The notes: generated by a model from the letters alone, not told the origin. DNA of 64,000 nt from Sulfurospirillum multivorans DSM 12446 (GCF_000568815.1 NZ_CP007201.1:1426001-1490000); one strand, 5' to 3'. Shown: positions 8,687 through 18,304, counted from the first letter of the stretch. Made by a program: numbers and translations.

Positions 8687-10618
8687 TTGGGGCTATTTGA
8701 CAAAATCAAGGGAACTCATACTGACGGGGCAAATCAAAATGATGGTGGAACCTCTGAATTTAAATCCATCGTTATCGACACCACAAATGTCATCAAAGAA
8801 GTTAAAAATGTTGCTATTGCGAACCATCTGAAAGTAACGGATCTTGCGTTTACGCTGCTTCGTACAACCACTTACTACAGTGATGAAAAGAGCGAAAACA
8901 ATGAGATGAATGAAGATGAGCTCAAACTCTTGCACGATGATGGTTTTTTACTCAATCCCAATCTTAAACTCACACAACACTACCGCATCGAAATTTATAA
9001 AATTGAAGATCAAGAGGACGATCACACGTCACTTCCTGATATAACACTAAGCGGTAATAAAAGCCTTACCAAGATTATTGCTATGGTTGCGAAAAGCAAT
9101 GATGTGCGATTTACCCCAAAACTTGAAGAGAAGATGATTGAAGATATTCAGATCAAAAAGATCAAAGCGGGTATTTTGGTAGGCATTCGTGACCAGAACA
9201 TGTACAAAGAGGTCAAAAAAATTGTTGCCAATATTCGCGTTAATGGCATCATTGATCAAAATCAGACCTTTGTTGTGTGTCAAGGTGTGGATGAAGTACC
9301 GTGTGTGAATGACGATCTGATCTTTCATTATAAAAAGAAAATTAATGCGAAAAGCAGCGATGGAAAAGTAGACTATTCCAAGCGAGGGTTCGTTTTAGCA
9401 GTGGACAAAGATGAGTGTATTATTGAGTACATTAAACCGCAAGCTGGTACCCCTGGGCGCAATTGTAGGGGTGCTTTTATTCCTGTGAAAGAGCCTCGAA
9501 AAGCCAATGATGCCCCTGTCTTGATCACCCCTAATTTGACGAAAAAAGAGAGCGAAACGAGCATCAAATACATCGCCAGTCGTGGTGGTTATGTCAATTT
9601 TGACAAAGGTACCTACGATATTCAAGATCAGATGGAGATTAACGAGATTAGCTTTAAATCCACGGGATCTATCGATGCAAGCTTGGGCTCAAACATCAAG
9701 ATCAACATCAAAGAAAAAGACATTTTAAAAGATGCCATTGGTGCGGGAATGAGTGTGGAGACCACTGAAGTGCATGTGGACGGTAACATCGGAAGTGGCG
9801 CTAAAATTAAAGCCAAAATCGCTGAAATTGGTGGGCAAACCCATCAAAGCTCTTACATTGAAGCCGATAAAATCATCATCGCAGTTCACCGTGGTGAAGC
9901 CAATGGTGTTGATGTTGAAATTGACCGCTTAGAAGGCGGGAAAGTAGTTGGCGATACCGTACATGTAAAACATATGATCGGTGGTGAAATCATCGCCAAA
10001 ATTGTCAAAATCGACAATCTTATGTCTAACGCTAAAATAACGGCTTCGGAAATTTTAGAAGTGACGGAGCTTAAGGGAACCAATAACAAATTTATCATTG
10101 ATCCAAGTGTGACTAAAGAGTTTAATGAGCTCATTGAGTCGATCAATAAAAAGATCGAAAAGCTTGAAGAAGAGCTCAAAGCATTTCCAAGGCAGCTCAG
10201 TTCTAAAAAAGAGTTTATTGATAAAAATAAACCAATGGCAGAGATGGTCAAAGAGAAGATTATGGAGCTTAAGCGAACCGGCGTTGAGCCTCCTGTGACA
10301 CTTTTTGCTAAGATCAAAGATTTTCAAGAAAAAGTGATTGATTACAACACCTTTTTACAAACGTTTAAAGATAAAAAAGAGGAGTTGCAAGAGTACCGAG
10401 AAGAGCTCAATCGCGTTCAAAATAAGGTATTCTCCGCCAAAATCATCAACCATTCGGCGTGGAAAGAGTTTAATGAAGTACGCTTTAGACTGATTTATCC
10501 GCCAAAAGATGTCACGTACAACCCTAAAGAGCGGGAAATCGCACGTGAAATTACGCTTAAAGATATGGGAACGGGTGAACACAGAGTGATGCGTTCAACG
10601 GAGTACAGCAACAAATGA
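8687..10618 (+). CDS. FapA/DUF342 family protein, flagellar-assembly-protein-A type
   Basis: A 643-residue protein with the DUF342 beta-helix core. Repeated Gly/Ile-rich turns run from about residue 310 to 460 (VHVDGNIGSGAKIKAKIAEIGG and similar) and are followed by a coiled coil at about 465-590 rich in Glu and Lys. The start is TTG at 8687, with GAGG nine bases upstream and no better ATG nearby. Relatives are linked to flagellar assembly or polar localisation, but the biochemical role is not established. A one-mismatch palindrome copy is at 9959. Its stop overlaps the ruvA start (ATGA). Confidence 0.82.
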   Translation: MGLFDKIKGTHTDGANQNDGGTSEFKSIVIDTTNVIKEVKNVAIANHLKVTDLAFTLLRTTTYYSDEKSENNEMNEDELKLLHDDGFLLNPNLKLTQHYRIEIYKIEDQEDDHTSLPDITLSGNKSLTKIIAMVAKSNDVRFTPKLEEKMIEDIQIKKIKAGILVGIRDQNMYKEVKKIVANIRVNGIIDQNQTFVVCQGVDEVPCVNDDLIFHYKKKINAKSSDGKVDYSKRGFVLAVDKDECIIEYIKPQAGTPGRNCRGAFIPVKEPRKANDAPVLITPNLTKKESETSIKYIASRGGYVNFDKGTYDIQDQMEINEISFKSTGSIDASLGSNIKINIKEKDILKDAIGAGMSVETTEVHVDGNIGSGAKIKAKIAEIGGQTHQSSYIEADKIIIAVHRGEANGVDVEIDRLEGGKVVGDTVHVKHMIGGEIIAKIVKIDNLMSNAKITASEILEVTELKGTNNKFIIDPSVTKEFNELIESINKKIEKLEEELKAFPRQLSSKKEFIDKNKPMAEMVKEKIMELKRTGVEPPVTLFAKIKDFQEKVIDYNTFLQTFKDKKEELQEYREELNRVQNKVFSAKIINHSAWKEFNEVRFRLIYPPKDVTYNPKEREIAREITLKDMGTGEHRVMRSTEYSNK

Positions 10619-11172
10619 TAGTAGGAATTGAAGGACACGTCGTTAAAAAAGAGGTGACGTTTGTTCATATTAAAACAGCCTCAGGACTGACCTATAAAGT
10701 CTTTGTCTCCTTGGTCTGCATTGGAAAGATTACCACCGATGTGATAGCGTTACATGTAAGCCAAATTATCCGCGAAGATCAGCACAGTTTGTACGGATTT
10801 ATCGATGAAAATGAGAAAAAAGTGTTTGATACATTGATTAAACTCAATGGCATTGGCCCTTCAACGGCTTTGGCGGTTTGCTCCACTTTAAGTCCTGATG
10901 ATTTTGCGCAAGCCTTGGTGAGTCAAAATGTGCAAGCCTTTCAAAAGGTTCCGGGCATTGGCCCTAAAAGTGCCAAGCGTATCTTAGTGGAACTCAGTGA
11001 TTTTTCATTGCAATTAAACTATGATGATCACAGCTCTGGAAGCATGATCGAAGCCTCTTTGGCACTTGAAAGCCTTGGATTTAAGAAAGAGATGATTAAA
11101 AAAGTCCTGAGCACCTGTCAGGGAGTTGATACCCAAACACTGATCAAAGAAGCTCTTAGAAAGCTTAGTTAA
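10615..11172 (+). CDS. ruvA: Holliday junction DNA helicase subunit RuvA
   Basis: Tetrameric Holliday-junction-binding protein that loads the RuvB motor. The 185 residues show the N-terminal OB fold (MIVGIEGHVV), two helix-hairpin-helix motifs (LIKLNGIGPSTALAV near 80 and FQKVPGIGPKSAKRI near 113) and the C-terminal RuvB-binding three-helix domain (EASLALESLGFK). It overlaps fapA by four bases. One palindrome copy at 10750 encodes LHVS. Confidence 0.96.
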   Translation: MIVGIEGHVVKKEVTFVHIKTASGLTYKVFVSLVCIGKITTDVIALHVSQIIREDQHSLYGFIDENEKKVFDTLIKLNGIGPSTALAVCSTLSPDDFAQALVSQNVQAFQKVPGIGPKSAKRILVELSDFSLQLNYDDHSSGSMIEASLALESLGFKKEMIKKVLSTCQGVDTQTLIKEALRKLS

Positions 11173-11184
11173 CAAAGGAAGAAA

Positions 11185-12219
11185 ATGACTGTAGCCGTTT
11201 TATTTGGCGCCCAAAGTTTTGAACATGAGATTAGCGTGGTGAGTGCCATCGCGCTTAAAAAAGTCCTAAAATGCGACATTGTTTATATTTTTTGTGATTA
11301 TGAACGCAATTTTTACCTGATCCCGACCGATAAAATTACCTCCAAACGCTTTAGCAGTGGTGAGTACAAAAAAGACAAAACGCTTTTTCTCAAACAGGGT
11401 GGTTTTTACGCTAAAAAGATGTTGGGTGAAGAAAAAGTTGCCTTTGATGTGATGATTAACCTTGTGCATGGAAGAGATGGCGAAGATGGAAAACTTAGCT
11501 CCATGCTTGATTTTTTTGGTGTGCCTTACATTGGTCCACGCACAGAGGGAAGTTGCATCAGTTACAACAAACTTTTTACGAAACTCTACGCTGGGGAAGT
11601 GGGTGTCAATGTGCTCGATTACCAAGCGCTTCGCAAAGGCAGTGATGAGCTGATTCGTATTCCGTATCCTTTTATTGTCAAACCGCTTCGTCTTGGAAGC
11701 TCCATTGGTATTGGTATTGTCAAAGAGAAAAAAGAGCTTGAGTATGCGCTCGATGTTGCCTTTGAATTTGATGACACGGTTTTAATTGAGCCTTTTATCA
11801 GTGGCGTTAAAGAGTACAATCTTGCAGGGTGCAAGACTGATACGTTTCAATTTTCGATCATCGAAGAGCCTCAAAAAGAGGAATTTTTAGACTTTGATAA
11901 AAAGTACTTGGACTTTTCACGTACCAAAAGAGTCAATGAAGCCACGCTTGATGCCCAAGAAGAAGCAGGCATTAAAGAGGCATTTGAGAGGCTTTACGAT
12001 CCACTCTTTTTAGGCGCACTCATTCGTTGTGACTTCTTTGTCGTTGAGGGCAAAGTTTATTTGAATGAGATCAACCCCATTCCAGGAAGCATGGCAAATT
12101 ACCTTTTTGATGATTTTGATAGCGTGATTAAAGCGCTTTCAAACTACTTACCCAAAGATATTACGATGAGCAAAGAGTACCGTTATATTAACTCGATTCA
12201 AGCCGCTAAAGGGAAGTAA
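11185..12219 (+). CDS. ddl: D-alanine--D-alanine ligase
   Basis: ATP-grasp enzyme making the D-Ala-D-Ala dipeptide that MurF (13.5-14.9 kb) adds to the peptidoglycan precursor. Of 344 residues, the N-terminus AVLFGAQSFEHEISVVSA carries the substrate-binding glutamate. ATP-grasp elements include PFIVKPLRLGSSIGI, VLIEPFISGVKEYN and the Mg-binding ending NEINPIPGSM. AAAGGAAG precedes the ATG. Confidence 0.95.
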   Translation: MTVAVLFGAQSFEHEISVVSAIALKKVLKCDIVYIFCDYERNFYLIPTDKITSKRFSSGEYKKDKTLFLKQGGFYAKKMLGEEKVAFDVMINLVHGRDGEDGKLSSMLDFFGVPYIGPRTEGSCISYNKLFTKLYAGEVGVNVLDYQALRKGSDELIRIPYPFIVKPLRLGSSIGIGIVKEKKELEYALDVAFEFDDTVLIEPFISGVKEYNLAGCKTDTFQFSIIEEPQKEEFLDFDKKYLDFSRTKRVNEATLDAQEEAGIKEAFERLYDPLFLGALIRCDFFVVEGKVYLNEINPIPGSMANYLFDDFDSVIKALSNYLPKDITMSKEYRYINSIQAAKGK

Positions 12220-12227
12220 CAGTGTTG

Positions 12228-12249
12228 TTTATGTAAGATATTACATAAA
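12228..12249. promoter_or_regulatory. Inverted repeat, possible operator of the antitoxin-like gene
   Basis: TTTATGTAA and its exact complement TTACATAAA flank a 4-base spacer, 20 bases before the start of the Phd/YefM-like gene. Proteins of that family repress their own promoters at such palindromes, so autoregulation is a reasonable inference. The half-sites resemble, but are not, the genome palindrome TTACATGTAA. Confidence 0.45.
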
Positions 12250-12269
12250 ATTTTGCACAAAGGTATGGA

Positions 12270-12494
12270 ATGACCTACGCTAAAAACGAGATAATGACAG
12301 CAACCGACATGGTGCGCAACTTTAGCTCCGTCTTAGGAAGCATCAGCAAAGGCGAAAACAAACGTATCGTCATCGTGAAAAATAACCGTTTTGAAGCGGT
12401 GATGATCACGGTGGACGAATACGAAAAAATGAGCGAAGCGGTTCATATTTTGGAAAAAATCTACGCTAGCACGAAAAAGAAGAGTGATGGCTAA
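12270..12494 (+). CDS. Phd/YefM-type antitoxin-like protein, no toxin partner seen
   Basis: A 74-residue protein starting MTYAKNEIMTATDMVRNFS, the N-terminal dimerisation and DNA-binding pattern of Phd/YefM antitoxins (a short strand, then a helix that begins with ATDMVRNF). The middle reads RIVIVKNNRFEAVMITVDEYEKM, also family-typical. The next gene is an alpha/beta hydrolase rather than a RelE or Doc toxin, so the protein is either an orphan regulator or has a distant partner. A homologous small gene appears at the same place in Campylobacter, which favours a conserved housekeeping or regulatory role. Confidence 0.75.
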   Translation: MTYAKNEIMTATDMVRNFSSVLGSISKGENKRIVIVKNNRFEAVMITVDEYEKMSEAVHILEKIYASTKKKSDG

Positions 12495-13206
12495 GAGAGA
12501 GATTGTATTTCAAAATAGCACGTATGCGCTCTCCTACGAGCTACTCAATCAACATCAACCTCAAACGATTCTGTTTCTACATGGCTGGGGAAGCAGTAAA
12601 GAGATCATGAAGCAGGCGTTTGGCAAGTGCTTTCCCGCGTATCAACATCTCTATCTAGATCTTCCTGGATTTGGAGCTTCTTCCATTAATGATGTCATTG
12701 AAACAGGAACCTACGCAGATATTGTTCAGGTTTTTTTAAAAGCGTTACATGTAAAGCCTCTTATCGTTTTTGGACACTCCTTTGGGGGAAAAGTCGCAAC
12801 CTTGCTTCAGCCAGAGGTGTTGGTGTTACTCTCCAGTGCTGGCATCCTTGTGCCAAAATCCTTGAAAATCAGAGTAAAAATAGCGCTTTTTAAAATGCTC
12901 AAACCTTTTGCTCCACGCTCGTTCTACCGTTTCTTTGCAACCAAAGATGTGGAAGGAATGAGCAACGTGATGTATGAAATTCTCAAACGCGTTGTCAACG
13001 AAGACTTGAGTGCGCAATTTCTTACATGTAAAGCCAAAAGCTTTCTGTTTTGGGGAAAAGAGGACACCGCAACCCCTCTTTCAAGTGGCGAAAAGATGCA
13101 CTCTCTCATTAAAGGAAGTCATTTTTATGCGATGGAAGGCGATCACTTCTTTTTTATCAAACAGGCAAAACAGATTGAAAAAACACTGGGAGAGTTTGGA
13201 TGGTGA
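12487..13206 (+). CDS. Alpha/beta-fold hydrolase
   Basis: A 239-residue serine hydrolase. The nucleophile elbow is FGHSFGGKV near residue 98. The acid is likely Asp in WGKEDTATP, and the histidine is in EGDHFFF near the C-terminus. The oxyanion-hole motif FLHGWGSS is near residue 31. The substrate is unknown. The gene overlaps the antitoxin-like gene. Either GTG 12484 or ATG 12487 may be used, and I prefer ATG. Two palindrome copies fall inside, read once as LHVK (12745) and once in another frame as LTCK (13022). Confidence 0.88.
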   Translation: MAKREIVFQNSTYALSYELLNQHQPQTILFLHGWGSSKEIMKQAFGKCFPAYQHLYLDLPGFGASSINDVIETGTYADIVQVFLKALHVKPLIVFGHSFGGKVATLLQPEVLVLLSSAGILVPKSLKIRVKIALFKMLKPFAPRSFYRFFATKDVEGMSNVMYEILKRVVNEDLSAQFLTCKAKSFLFWGKEDTATPLSSGEKMHSLIKGSHFYAMEGDHFFFIKQAKQIEKTLGEFGW

Positions 13207-13472
13207 ATACCTATCTGCTCAATGTCACAGGGCATGTTCAAGGCGTAGGGTATCGTCGTTTTGTGCTCAGTGTGGCAAAGGCTTTGGACTATGTCGGGTA
13301 TGTGAAAAATCTTGAAGACGGCAGCGTTGAAGTGGTCATCAACACTGAATTTGAAGAAGAGTTGGAGTTTTTTATCAGCAAGCTTTACGATGGAACACTG
13401 TTTTCAGCGGTTCATGACGTTACATGTAAAAAGATCGATGCAGTGATCTTTGATGATTTTGAAAAGAGATAA
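13200..13472 (+). CDS. acyP: Acylphosphatase
   Basis: A small cytoplasmic enzyme of 90 residues that hydrolyses acyl phosphates. The signature GHVQGVGYRRFV contains the active-site Arg, and NLEDGSVEVV contains the second conserved motif. The catalytic Asn lies in YVKNLEDG. The start overlaps the hydrolase stop. A palindrome copy at 13420 encodes VTCK near the C-terminus. Confidence 0.94.
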   Translation: MVNTYLLNVTGHVQGVGYRRFVLSVAKALDYVGYVKNLEDGSVEVVINTEFEEELEFFISKLYDGTLFSAVHDVTCKKIDAVIFDDFEKR

Positions 13473-13477
13473 GGGTT

Positions 13478-14914
13478 ATGGATCAAATGGTTTTAAGTGT
13501 GGTACATCTGTGTTTTATTTTAGGAATCGGGTTTTATTTTATCACCGCAATGCAGTGGTACAGCTACAGGCTTGAGCGCATTTTCTTTCATTACAACCGT
13601 TACGACTGGCATCTATACTTCTTTGCGCTCCCTTTAATCGGTTACTATCTTTTAGAAGGCATTTTTCTCTACGCGTTTGTTGCACTCTTTTTAGCACTGC
13701 TGTTTGTTTGGCAAAAAAAGATGGACAAAAAATTGGTTTGGACGGCACGCGTCAAACGCTTTTTCCTTTTTTTAATGGTAGCAACCTTGTTTCAAGATCT
13801 TTTATGTTTAATGCTTGCCTCATGTTTCAAACTGGGCATCATCATTCCTTTGGCGGTGGCTCAATGTGCAAGTATGGTGTACGAAAAGATCCTTTTTGAA
13901 GGGTTTAAAAAAGAAGCACAGCACACATTGATGAATAATCCAAAGCTCAAAGTGGTTGCCATTACTGCCAGTTACGGAAAAACGAGCATTAAAAATTTTC
14001 TGGCACAGATTTTAAGCAGCCAACTCAAGGTCTACAAAACGCCTCGCAGTGTCAATACTCTTGGAGGCATCATCAAAGACATTAATGAATCACTACCTGA
14101 TGTATGCGATGTTTACATCGTTGAAGCAGGAGCACGTGTGCGAGGTGACATTGATGAGATTGCGCGACTGGTTCATCCGCATATCGCCGTGGTTGGGTGC
14201 ATTGGAGAACAGCATATTGAGTACTTTAAAACGCTTGAAAACATCCGCAATACCAAAATGGAGATGATCAACTCAACGCGACTTGAACACGCTTTTGTGC
14301 ATGAGAGTGCCAACATTAAACCAACCTCGATGATCCTCTCATTTGGCTCTGAGTTGAGCGATATTGAAGCCTCATTGCACGGTTTGAGCTTTTCTATGAT
14401 GCTTGATGGCGTTAAAGAGCACTTTACATGTAAGCTTTTGGGCGCGTTTAATGCTATCAATATTGCCGCTGCGATTCACGTTGCGCGTGCGTTGGGGTTG
14501 GAACTTTCTGTGATTAAAGAAGCGGTTGCAAATCTGCAAGGCGTGGAGCATCGTCTGCAAAAAATTGAAGCAGGTGGAAAGCTTATTATTGATGATAGTT
14601 ACAATGGTAATTTAGAAGGCATGCTGAGCTCATACGATCTTGTTGCAACGCACGTGGGGCGCAAAGTGATCATCACGCCAGGCATTGTTGAAAGCAGTGA
14701 AGAGGCCAATGCCGCTCTAGCGCAAAAAATAGACGCTGTTTTTGATCTGGTGATCCTCACAGGCAAGGCTAATGTTGAGATCTTAGACTTACATGTAAAA
14801 AAAGCGCAGAAGATTATACTCAGTGATAAATCAAAACTCCAAGAGACCTTGGCGGAACAAACGCATGCGGGAGATGTGATACTTTTTTCGAATGATGCTC
14901 CAAATTTTATCTAA
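13478..14914 (+). CDS. murF: MurF-type UDP-MurNAc-tripeptide--D-Ala-D-Ala ligase with N-terminal membrane domain
   Basis: The 478-residue protein has a Mur-ligase ATPase core (VVAITASYGKTSIKNF near 165; EAGARVRGDI near 215; HIEYFKTLENI) and C-terminal domain (DDSYNGNLEGM near 370). It should add D-Ala-D-Ala to UDP-MurNAc-tripeptide. The usual soluble N-terminal substrate domain is replaced by about 145 residues containing four or so hydrophobic helices, which would anchor the enzyme in the inner membrane. Campylobacter MurF is of the same length and probably the same build. Two palindrome copies are read as FTCK (14423) and LHVK (14789). Confidence 0.88.
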   Translation: MDQMVLSVVHLCFILGIGFYFITAMQWYSYRLERIFFHYNRYDWHLYFFALPLIGYYLLEGIFLYAFVALFLALLFVWQKKMDKKLVWTARVKRFFLFLMVATLFQDLLCLMLASCFKLGIIIPLAVAQCASMVYEKILFEGFKKEAQHTLMNNPKLKVVAITASYGKTSIKNFLAQILSSQLKVYKTPRSVNTLGGIIKDINESLPDVCDVYIVEAGARVRGDIDEIARLVHPHIAVVGCIGEQHIEYFKTLENIRNTKMEMINSTRLEHAFVHESANIKPTSMILSFGSELSDIEASLHGLSFSMMLDGVKEHFTCKLLGAFNAINIAAAIHVARALGLELSVIKEAVANLQGVEHRLQKIEAGGKLIIDDSYNGNLEGMLSSYDLVATHVGRKVIITPGIVESSEEANAALAQKIDAVFDLVILTGKANVEILDLHVKKAQKIILSDKSKLQETLAEQTHAGDVILFSNDAPNFI

Positions 14915-14983
14915 AAATCCTATTTTATTATACGAATGTTATACGATCTAAAGTATGATAGGGGATAATTTAAAAGGAGTGAG

Positions 14984-17092
14984 ATGAAAACGAAGAGTTT
15001 ATATATCTCATCGCTTGCGCCAGCAGCGGGCAGTCTGATCGTAGCGATGGGTATTATGGAGCTGTTAAAAAGCCGTCTTGGGAGAGTTGCTTTTTTTCGC
15101 CCTGTCATTTTAGATGGCAGTGGAGCCGATAAAGATATTAACTTTATGTTAGAGTATTATGCACTGGGTATGGAGTATAAAGATGCCTATGGTTATACGG
15201 TACATGAAGTTGAAAGCTTAATTGCAGAAAATAAGTTCAATCACGTTTTAGAAAACCTTATTGATAAACTCAAAATCTTGGAAAGCCAGTATGATTTTGT
15301 TCTCATTGAAGGGCTCAATCAGTCTAACTTTTCGCAAGCACTTGATTTTGACATCAATCTCTCCATTGCTAAAAATCTCAGTAGCCCTTTTATTGGTGTC
15401 CTCAAAGGCAAAAATAAGAGCGTCAAAGAGGTGATGGATGAGATTTTGATTGAAGCAGAGGCGATTAAAGGTGCAGGCTGTCAACACTTTGCAACCTTTG
15501 TCAATCGTTTAGGCGAAGACGAAGCTGAAGAGCTCAAAGCGCTTTCAAAACAAGATGCTTTACAATGCGCACCGCTCTATTTTTTACCCGAAGTTCCAGA
15601 ACTCGACACTCCAACCGTCGCTGAAATCAAAAAAGCGCTTGGCTGTATGCACATTTACGGTGAAGAAAAAGATCTCAGACGTGTGGTCAAACAGAGCAAA
15701 ATTGCAGCGATGAAACTCGATAATTTCTTAGAATACATCGAAGATGGCGACTTGGTTATCACTTCAGGTGATCGCTCTGACATTATTGTCGGCTGCTTGA
15801 GTACGGTTTTTTCTAACAATTACCCGAACATCTCAGGTATTTTACTGACCGCTGGTATGATGCCTCACAAATCCATCAACAAGCTTGTTGCAGGCTTTAA
15901 AGATCTCTCCATTCCTATCTTAAGTGTGGAAGATGGCACCTTTAATACAGCAGTCAATGTTGCGAAGGTTCCTGCAACCATTACCCCGCAAAGTGTGCGA
16001 AAAATTGCGCTGGCTATGGGACTTTTCTCTTCCAATGTCAATATCACAGAGATTGAAAAGTGTATCGACACCGAATCAGCCACAAGCGCTATTACCCCTA
16101 TTATGTTTGAGTATGCACTTTTTGAGCGTGCGAGAAGAGATCGTAAAAAAATCGTCTTACCTGAGAGCAATGATGAGCGTATTTTGCGTGCAACAGAGAT
16201 TTTGTTGCGTCGTGATGTTGCTGATATTATTCTTTTAGGTGTTGAAGAAGAGGTTCGCCAAAAAAGTGCAAGTCTTGGACTAGACATTAGCAAAGCGACC
16301 ATCATCGATCCGTTAAATTCTCCGCTTATGGATGAGTTTGTGACGTCGTTTTACGAGATGCGAAAAGCCAAAGGGCTTGCGCTTGATGTGGCACGCGATA
16401 GCATGATGATGAAAAATTACTTTGGAACGATGATGGTCTATCTTGGACATGCAGATGGCATGGTTTCAGGCGCTATTCACACGACACAAGAGACGATTCG
16501 ACCTGCGCTTCAGATCATCAAAACTAAGCCGGGTATTTCCATTGTTTCGAGCCTTTTCTTTATGTGTTTGGATACACGTGTGTTGGTTTATGGCGATTGT
16601 GCTGTCAATCAAGACCCAAATGCGGAAGAGCTTGCGCAAATTGCTATCTCCTCTGCCGATACCGCGAAAATGTTTGGCATTGAGCCAAAAATCGCGATGC
16701 TCTCTTACTCTACGGGTGATTCAGGCAAGGGTGAAGAGGTTGAAAAAGTTCGCCTTGCAACCAAAATTGTCAAAGAGACACGTCCTGATTTATTGGTCGA
16801 AGGTCCGATTCAATACGACGCTGCCATTGATCCAAGTGTTGCTAAAACCAAACTGCCAAACAGTCAGGTCGCTGGTAAAGCAACGATCTTTATCTTCCCC
16901 GATCTTAATACAGGCAATAACACCTACAAAGCGGTTCAAAGAAGCTCAGGTGCGGTTGCCATTGGTCCCGTTTTACAAGGCCTTAGAAAACCAGTTAACG
17001 ACTTAAGCCGTGGATGTTTAGTCCCTGATATTGTCAATACCGTAGCCATTACAGCCATTCAAGCACAAACCAATGATGGAGATATTAAGTGA
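14984..17092 (+). CDS. pta: Phosphate acetyltransferase (long form)
   Basis: Converts acetyl-CoA and phosphate to acetyl phosphate, working with AckA. The 702-residue long form has an N-terminal P-loop-like/BioD-fold domain (SLAPAAGSLIVAMG), a central DRTGG domain (about 210-330, with ITSGDRSDII) and the C-terminal catalytic PTA_PTB domain from about 375 (KIVLPESNDERILRA; GMVSGAIHTTQETIRPALQI). AAAAGGAG is six bases upstream of the ATG. It overlaps ackA by four bases (GTGA). Confidence 0.96.
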   Translation: MKTKSLYISSLAPAAGSLIVAMGIMELLKSRLGRVAFFRPVILDGSGADKDINFMLEYYALGMEYKDAYGYTVHEVESLIAENKFNHVLENLIDKLKILESQYDFVLIEGLNQSNFSQALDFDINLSIAKNLSSPFIGVLKGKNKSVKEVMDEILIEAEAIKGAGCQHFATFVNRLGEDEAEELKALSKQDALQCAPLYFLPEVPELDTPTVAEIKKALGCMHIYGEEKDLRRVVKQSKIAAMKLDNFLEYIEDGDLVITSGDRSDIIVGCLSTVFSNNYPNISGILLTAGMMPHKSINKLVAGFKDLSIPILSVEDGTFNTAVNVAKVPATITPQSVRKIALAMGLFSSNVNITEIEKCIDTESATSAITPIMFEYALFERARRDRKKIVLPESNDERILRATEILLRRDVADIILLGVEEEVRQKSASLGLDISKATIIDPLNSPLMDEFVTSFYEMRKAKGLALDVARDSMMMKNYFGTMMVYLGHADGMVSGAIHTTQETIRPALQIIKTKPGISIVSSLFFMCLDTRVLVYGDCAVNQDPNAEELAQIAISSADTAKMFGIEPKIAMLSYSTGDSGKGEEVEKVRLATKIVKETRPDLLVEGPIQYDAAIDPSVAKTKLPNSQVAGKATIFIFPDLNTGNNTYKAVQRSSGAVAIGPVLQGLRKPVNDLSRGCLVPDIVNTVAITAIQAQTNDGDIK

Positions 17093-18297
17093 AAATTTTA
17101 GTCTTAAATGCGGGTAGTTCTTCTGTTAAATACCAACTCTTTAATATGGCAAATAATGCCGTTCTCGCCAGTGGTATGATTGAGCAAATCGGCGAAAAAG
17201 AGTCGATGGCTAAAATTAAGTACAAAGATGCGGACGATGTTGAGCATAAACGGGAGCAAAAATGTGCTATTCCTGATCATGATGAGGCACTCAAATGGAT
17301 GAGTCAAGCGTTGATTCACTCGGGTGTGATTGAGGATCTGAATGAACTTGATGGCATCGGGCATCGTGTCGTTCAAGGAGGCGCTTCGTTTCAAGAACCT
17401 GCGATGGTCAATGAGTATGTCATGTCGGAGATTGAGCGGCTGATTCCTCTAGGACCCTTGCACAATCCTGGACATTTAGCAGGAATGAGGGTCGCGGTGC
17501 ACCAAAGCCCTAATGTGCCTCAAGTGGCCATTTTTGACACTGCTTTTCATTCAACATTGCCAAAATACGCTTACATGTACGCGATTCCTTACAAATATTA
17601 TGATGATTTACGCATTCGTCGTTATGGTTTTCATGGAACATCCCATCGCTACATTGTGAAAGAAGCCGCCAAATACCTGAAGCAAGATGTCAATACCCTC
17701 AATGCCATTACGCTTCACTTAGGCAACGGTGCGAGTGTTGCTGCTATTGAAAATGGTAAAAGTGTGGATACGTCTATGGGCTTAACGCCGCTTGAAGGGC
17801 TCATTATGGGAACACGCAGTGGCGATATTGACCCTGCTATTTTGTTCTATTTGGCACGAAAGCGTGGGCTGACACTCGATGATCTAGATAAAATGCTCAA
17901 TAAAGAGAGTGGTTTAAAAGGGATATGCGGAAGCAACGACATGCGAGAAATTACACAAATGGCAGAAGAGGGCGATGAAAAAGCTCAGCTTGCGCGTGAT
18001 ATGTTTAACTACCGTCTGAAAAAGTACATTGGCTCTTACAGTGCAGTACTTGGTCGTGTTGATTGCATCGTATTTACGGGAGGTATTGGTGAAAATGATA
18101 GCGGGGTTCGCCTTAAGTCGTGTGAAAATTTAGAGAATTTTGGCATTATAATTGATCCACTGCTCAATGAAATGCGCTCAAGTGATATTCTGCAAATTAG
18201 CGCACCAGATAGCAAGGTCAAAGTATTAGTTATCCCTACAAACGAAGAGTTGGAAATCGCAATGGAAACGATGGAGATGATCGAAAAACATCACTAA
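17089..18297 (+). CDS. ackA: Acetate kinase
   Basis: Makes ATP and acetate from acetyl phosphate, or the reverse. The 402 residues begin MKILVLNAGSSSVKYQLF, the ASKHA phosphate-binding motif. FDTAFHSTLP and YGFHGTSHRYI carry the catalytic His and conserved motifs, and LGNGASVAAIENGKSVDTSMG is the adenosine and phosphate region. The start is GTG inside the pta stop. A one-mismatch palindrome copy is at 17570. A perfect hairpin made of two palindrome copies follows the stop. Confidence 0.97.
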   Translation: MKILVLNAGSSSVKYQLFNMANNAVLASGMIEQIGEKESMAKIKYKDADDVEHKREQKCAIPDHDEALKWMSQALIHSGVIEDLNELDGIGHRVVQGGASFQEPAMVNEYVMSEIERLIPLGPLHNPGHLAGMRVAVHQSPNVPQVAIFDTAFHSTLPKYAYMYAIPYKYYDDLRIRRYGFHGTSHRYIVKEAAKYLKQDVNTLNAITLHLGNGASVAAIENGKSVDTSMGLTPLEGLIMGTRSGDIDPAILFYLARKRGLTLDDLDKMLNKESGLKGICGSNDMREITQMAEEGDEKAQLARDMFNYRLKKYIGSYSAVLGRVDCIVFTGGIGENDSGVRLKSCENLENFGIIIDPLLNEMRSSDILQISAPDSKVKVLVIPTNEELEIAMETMEMIEKHH

Positions 18298-18304
18298 AAT
18301 TAGT

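Noticed and set aside
9628-10327. Long antisense frames inside fapA, sbcC and the secretin gene
   Set aside because: They mirror the coding strand of well-recognised genes and have no family motifs of their own.
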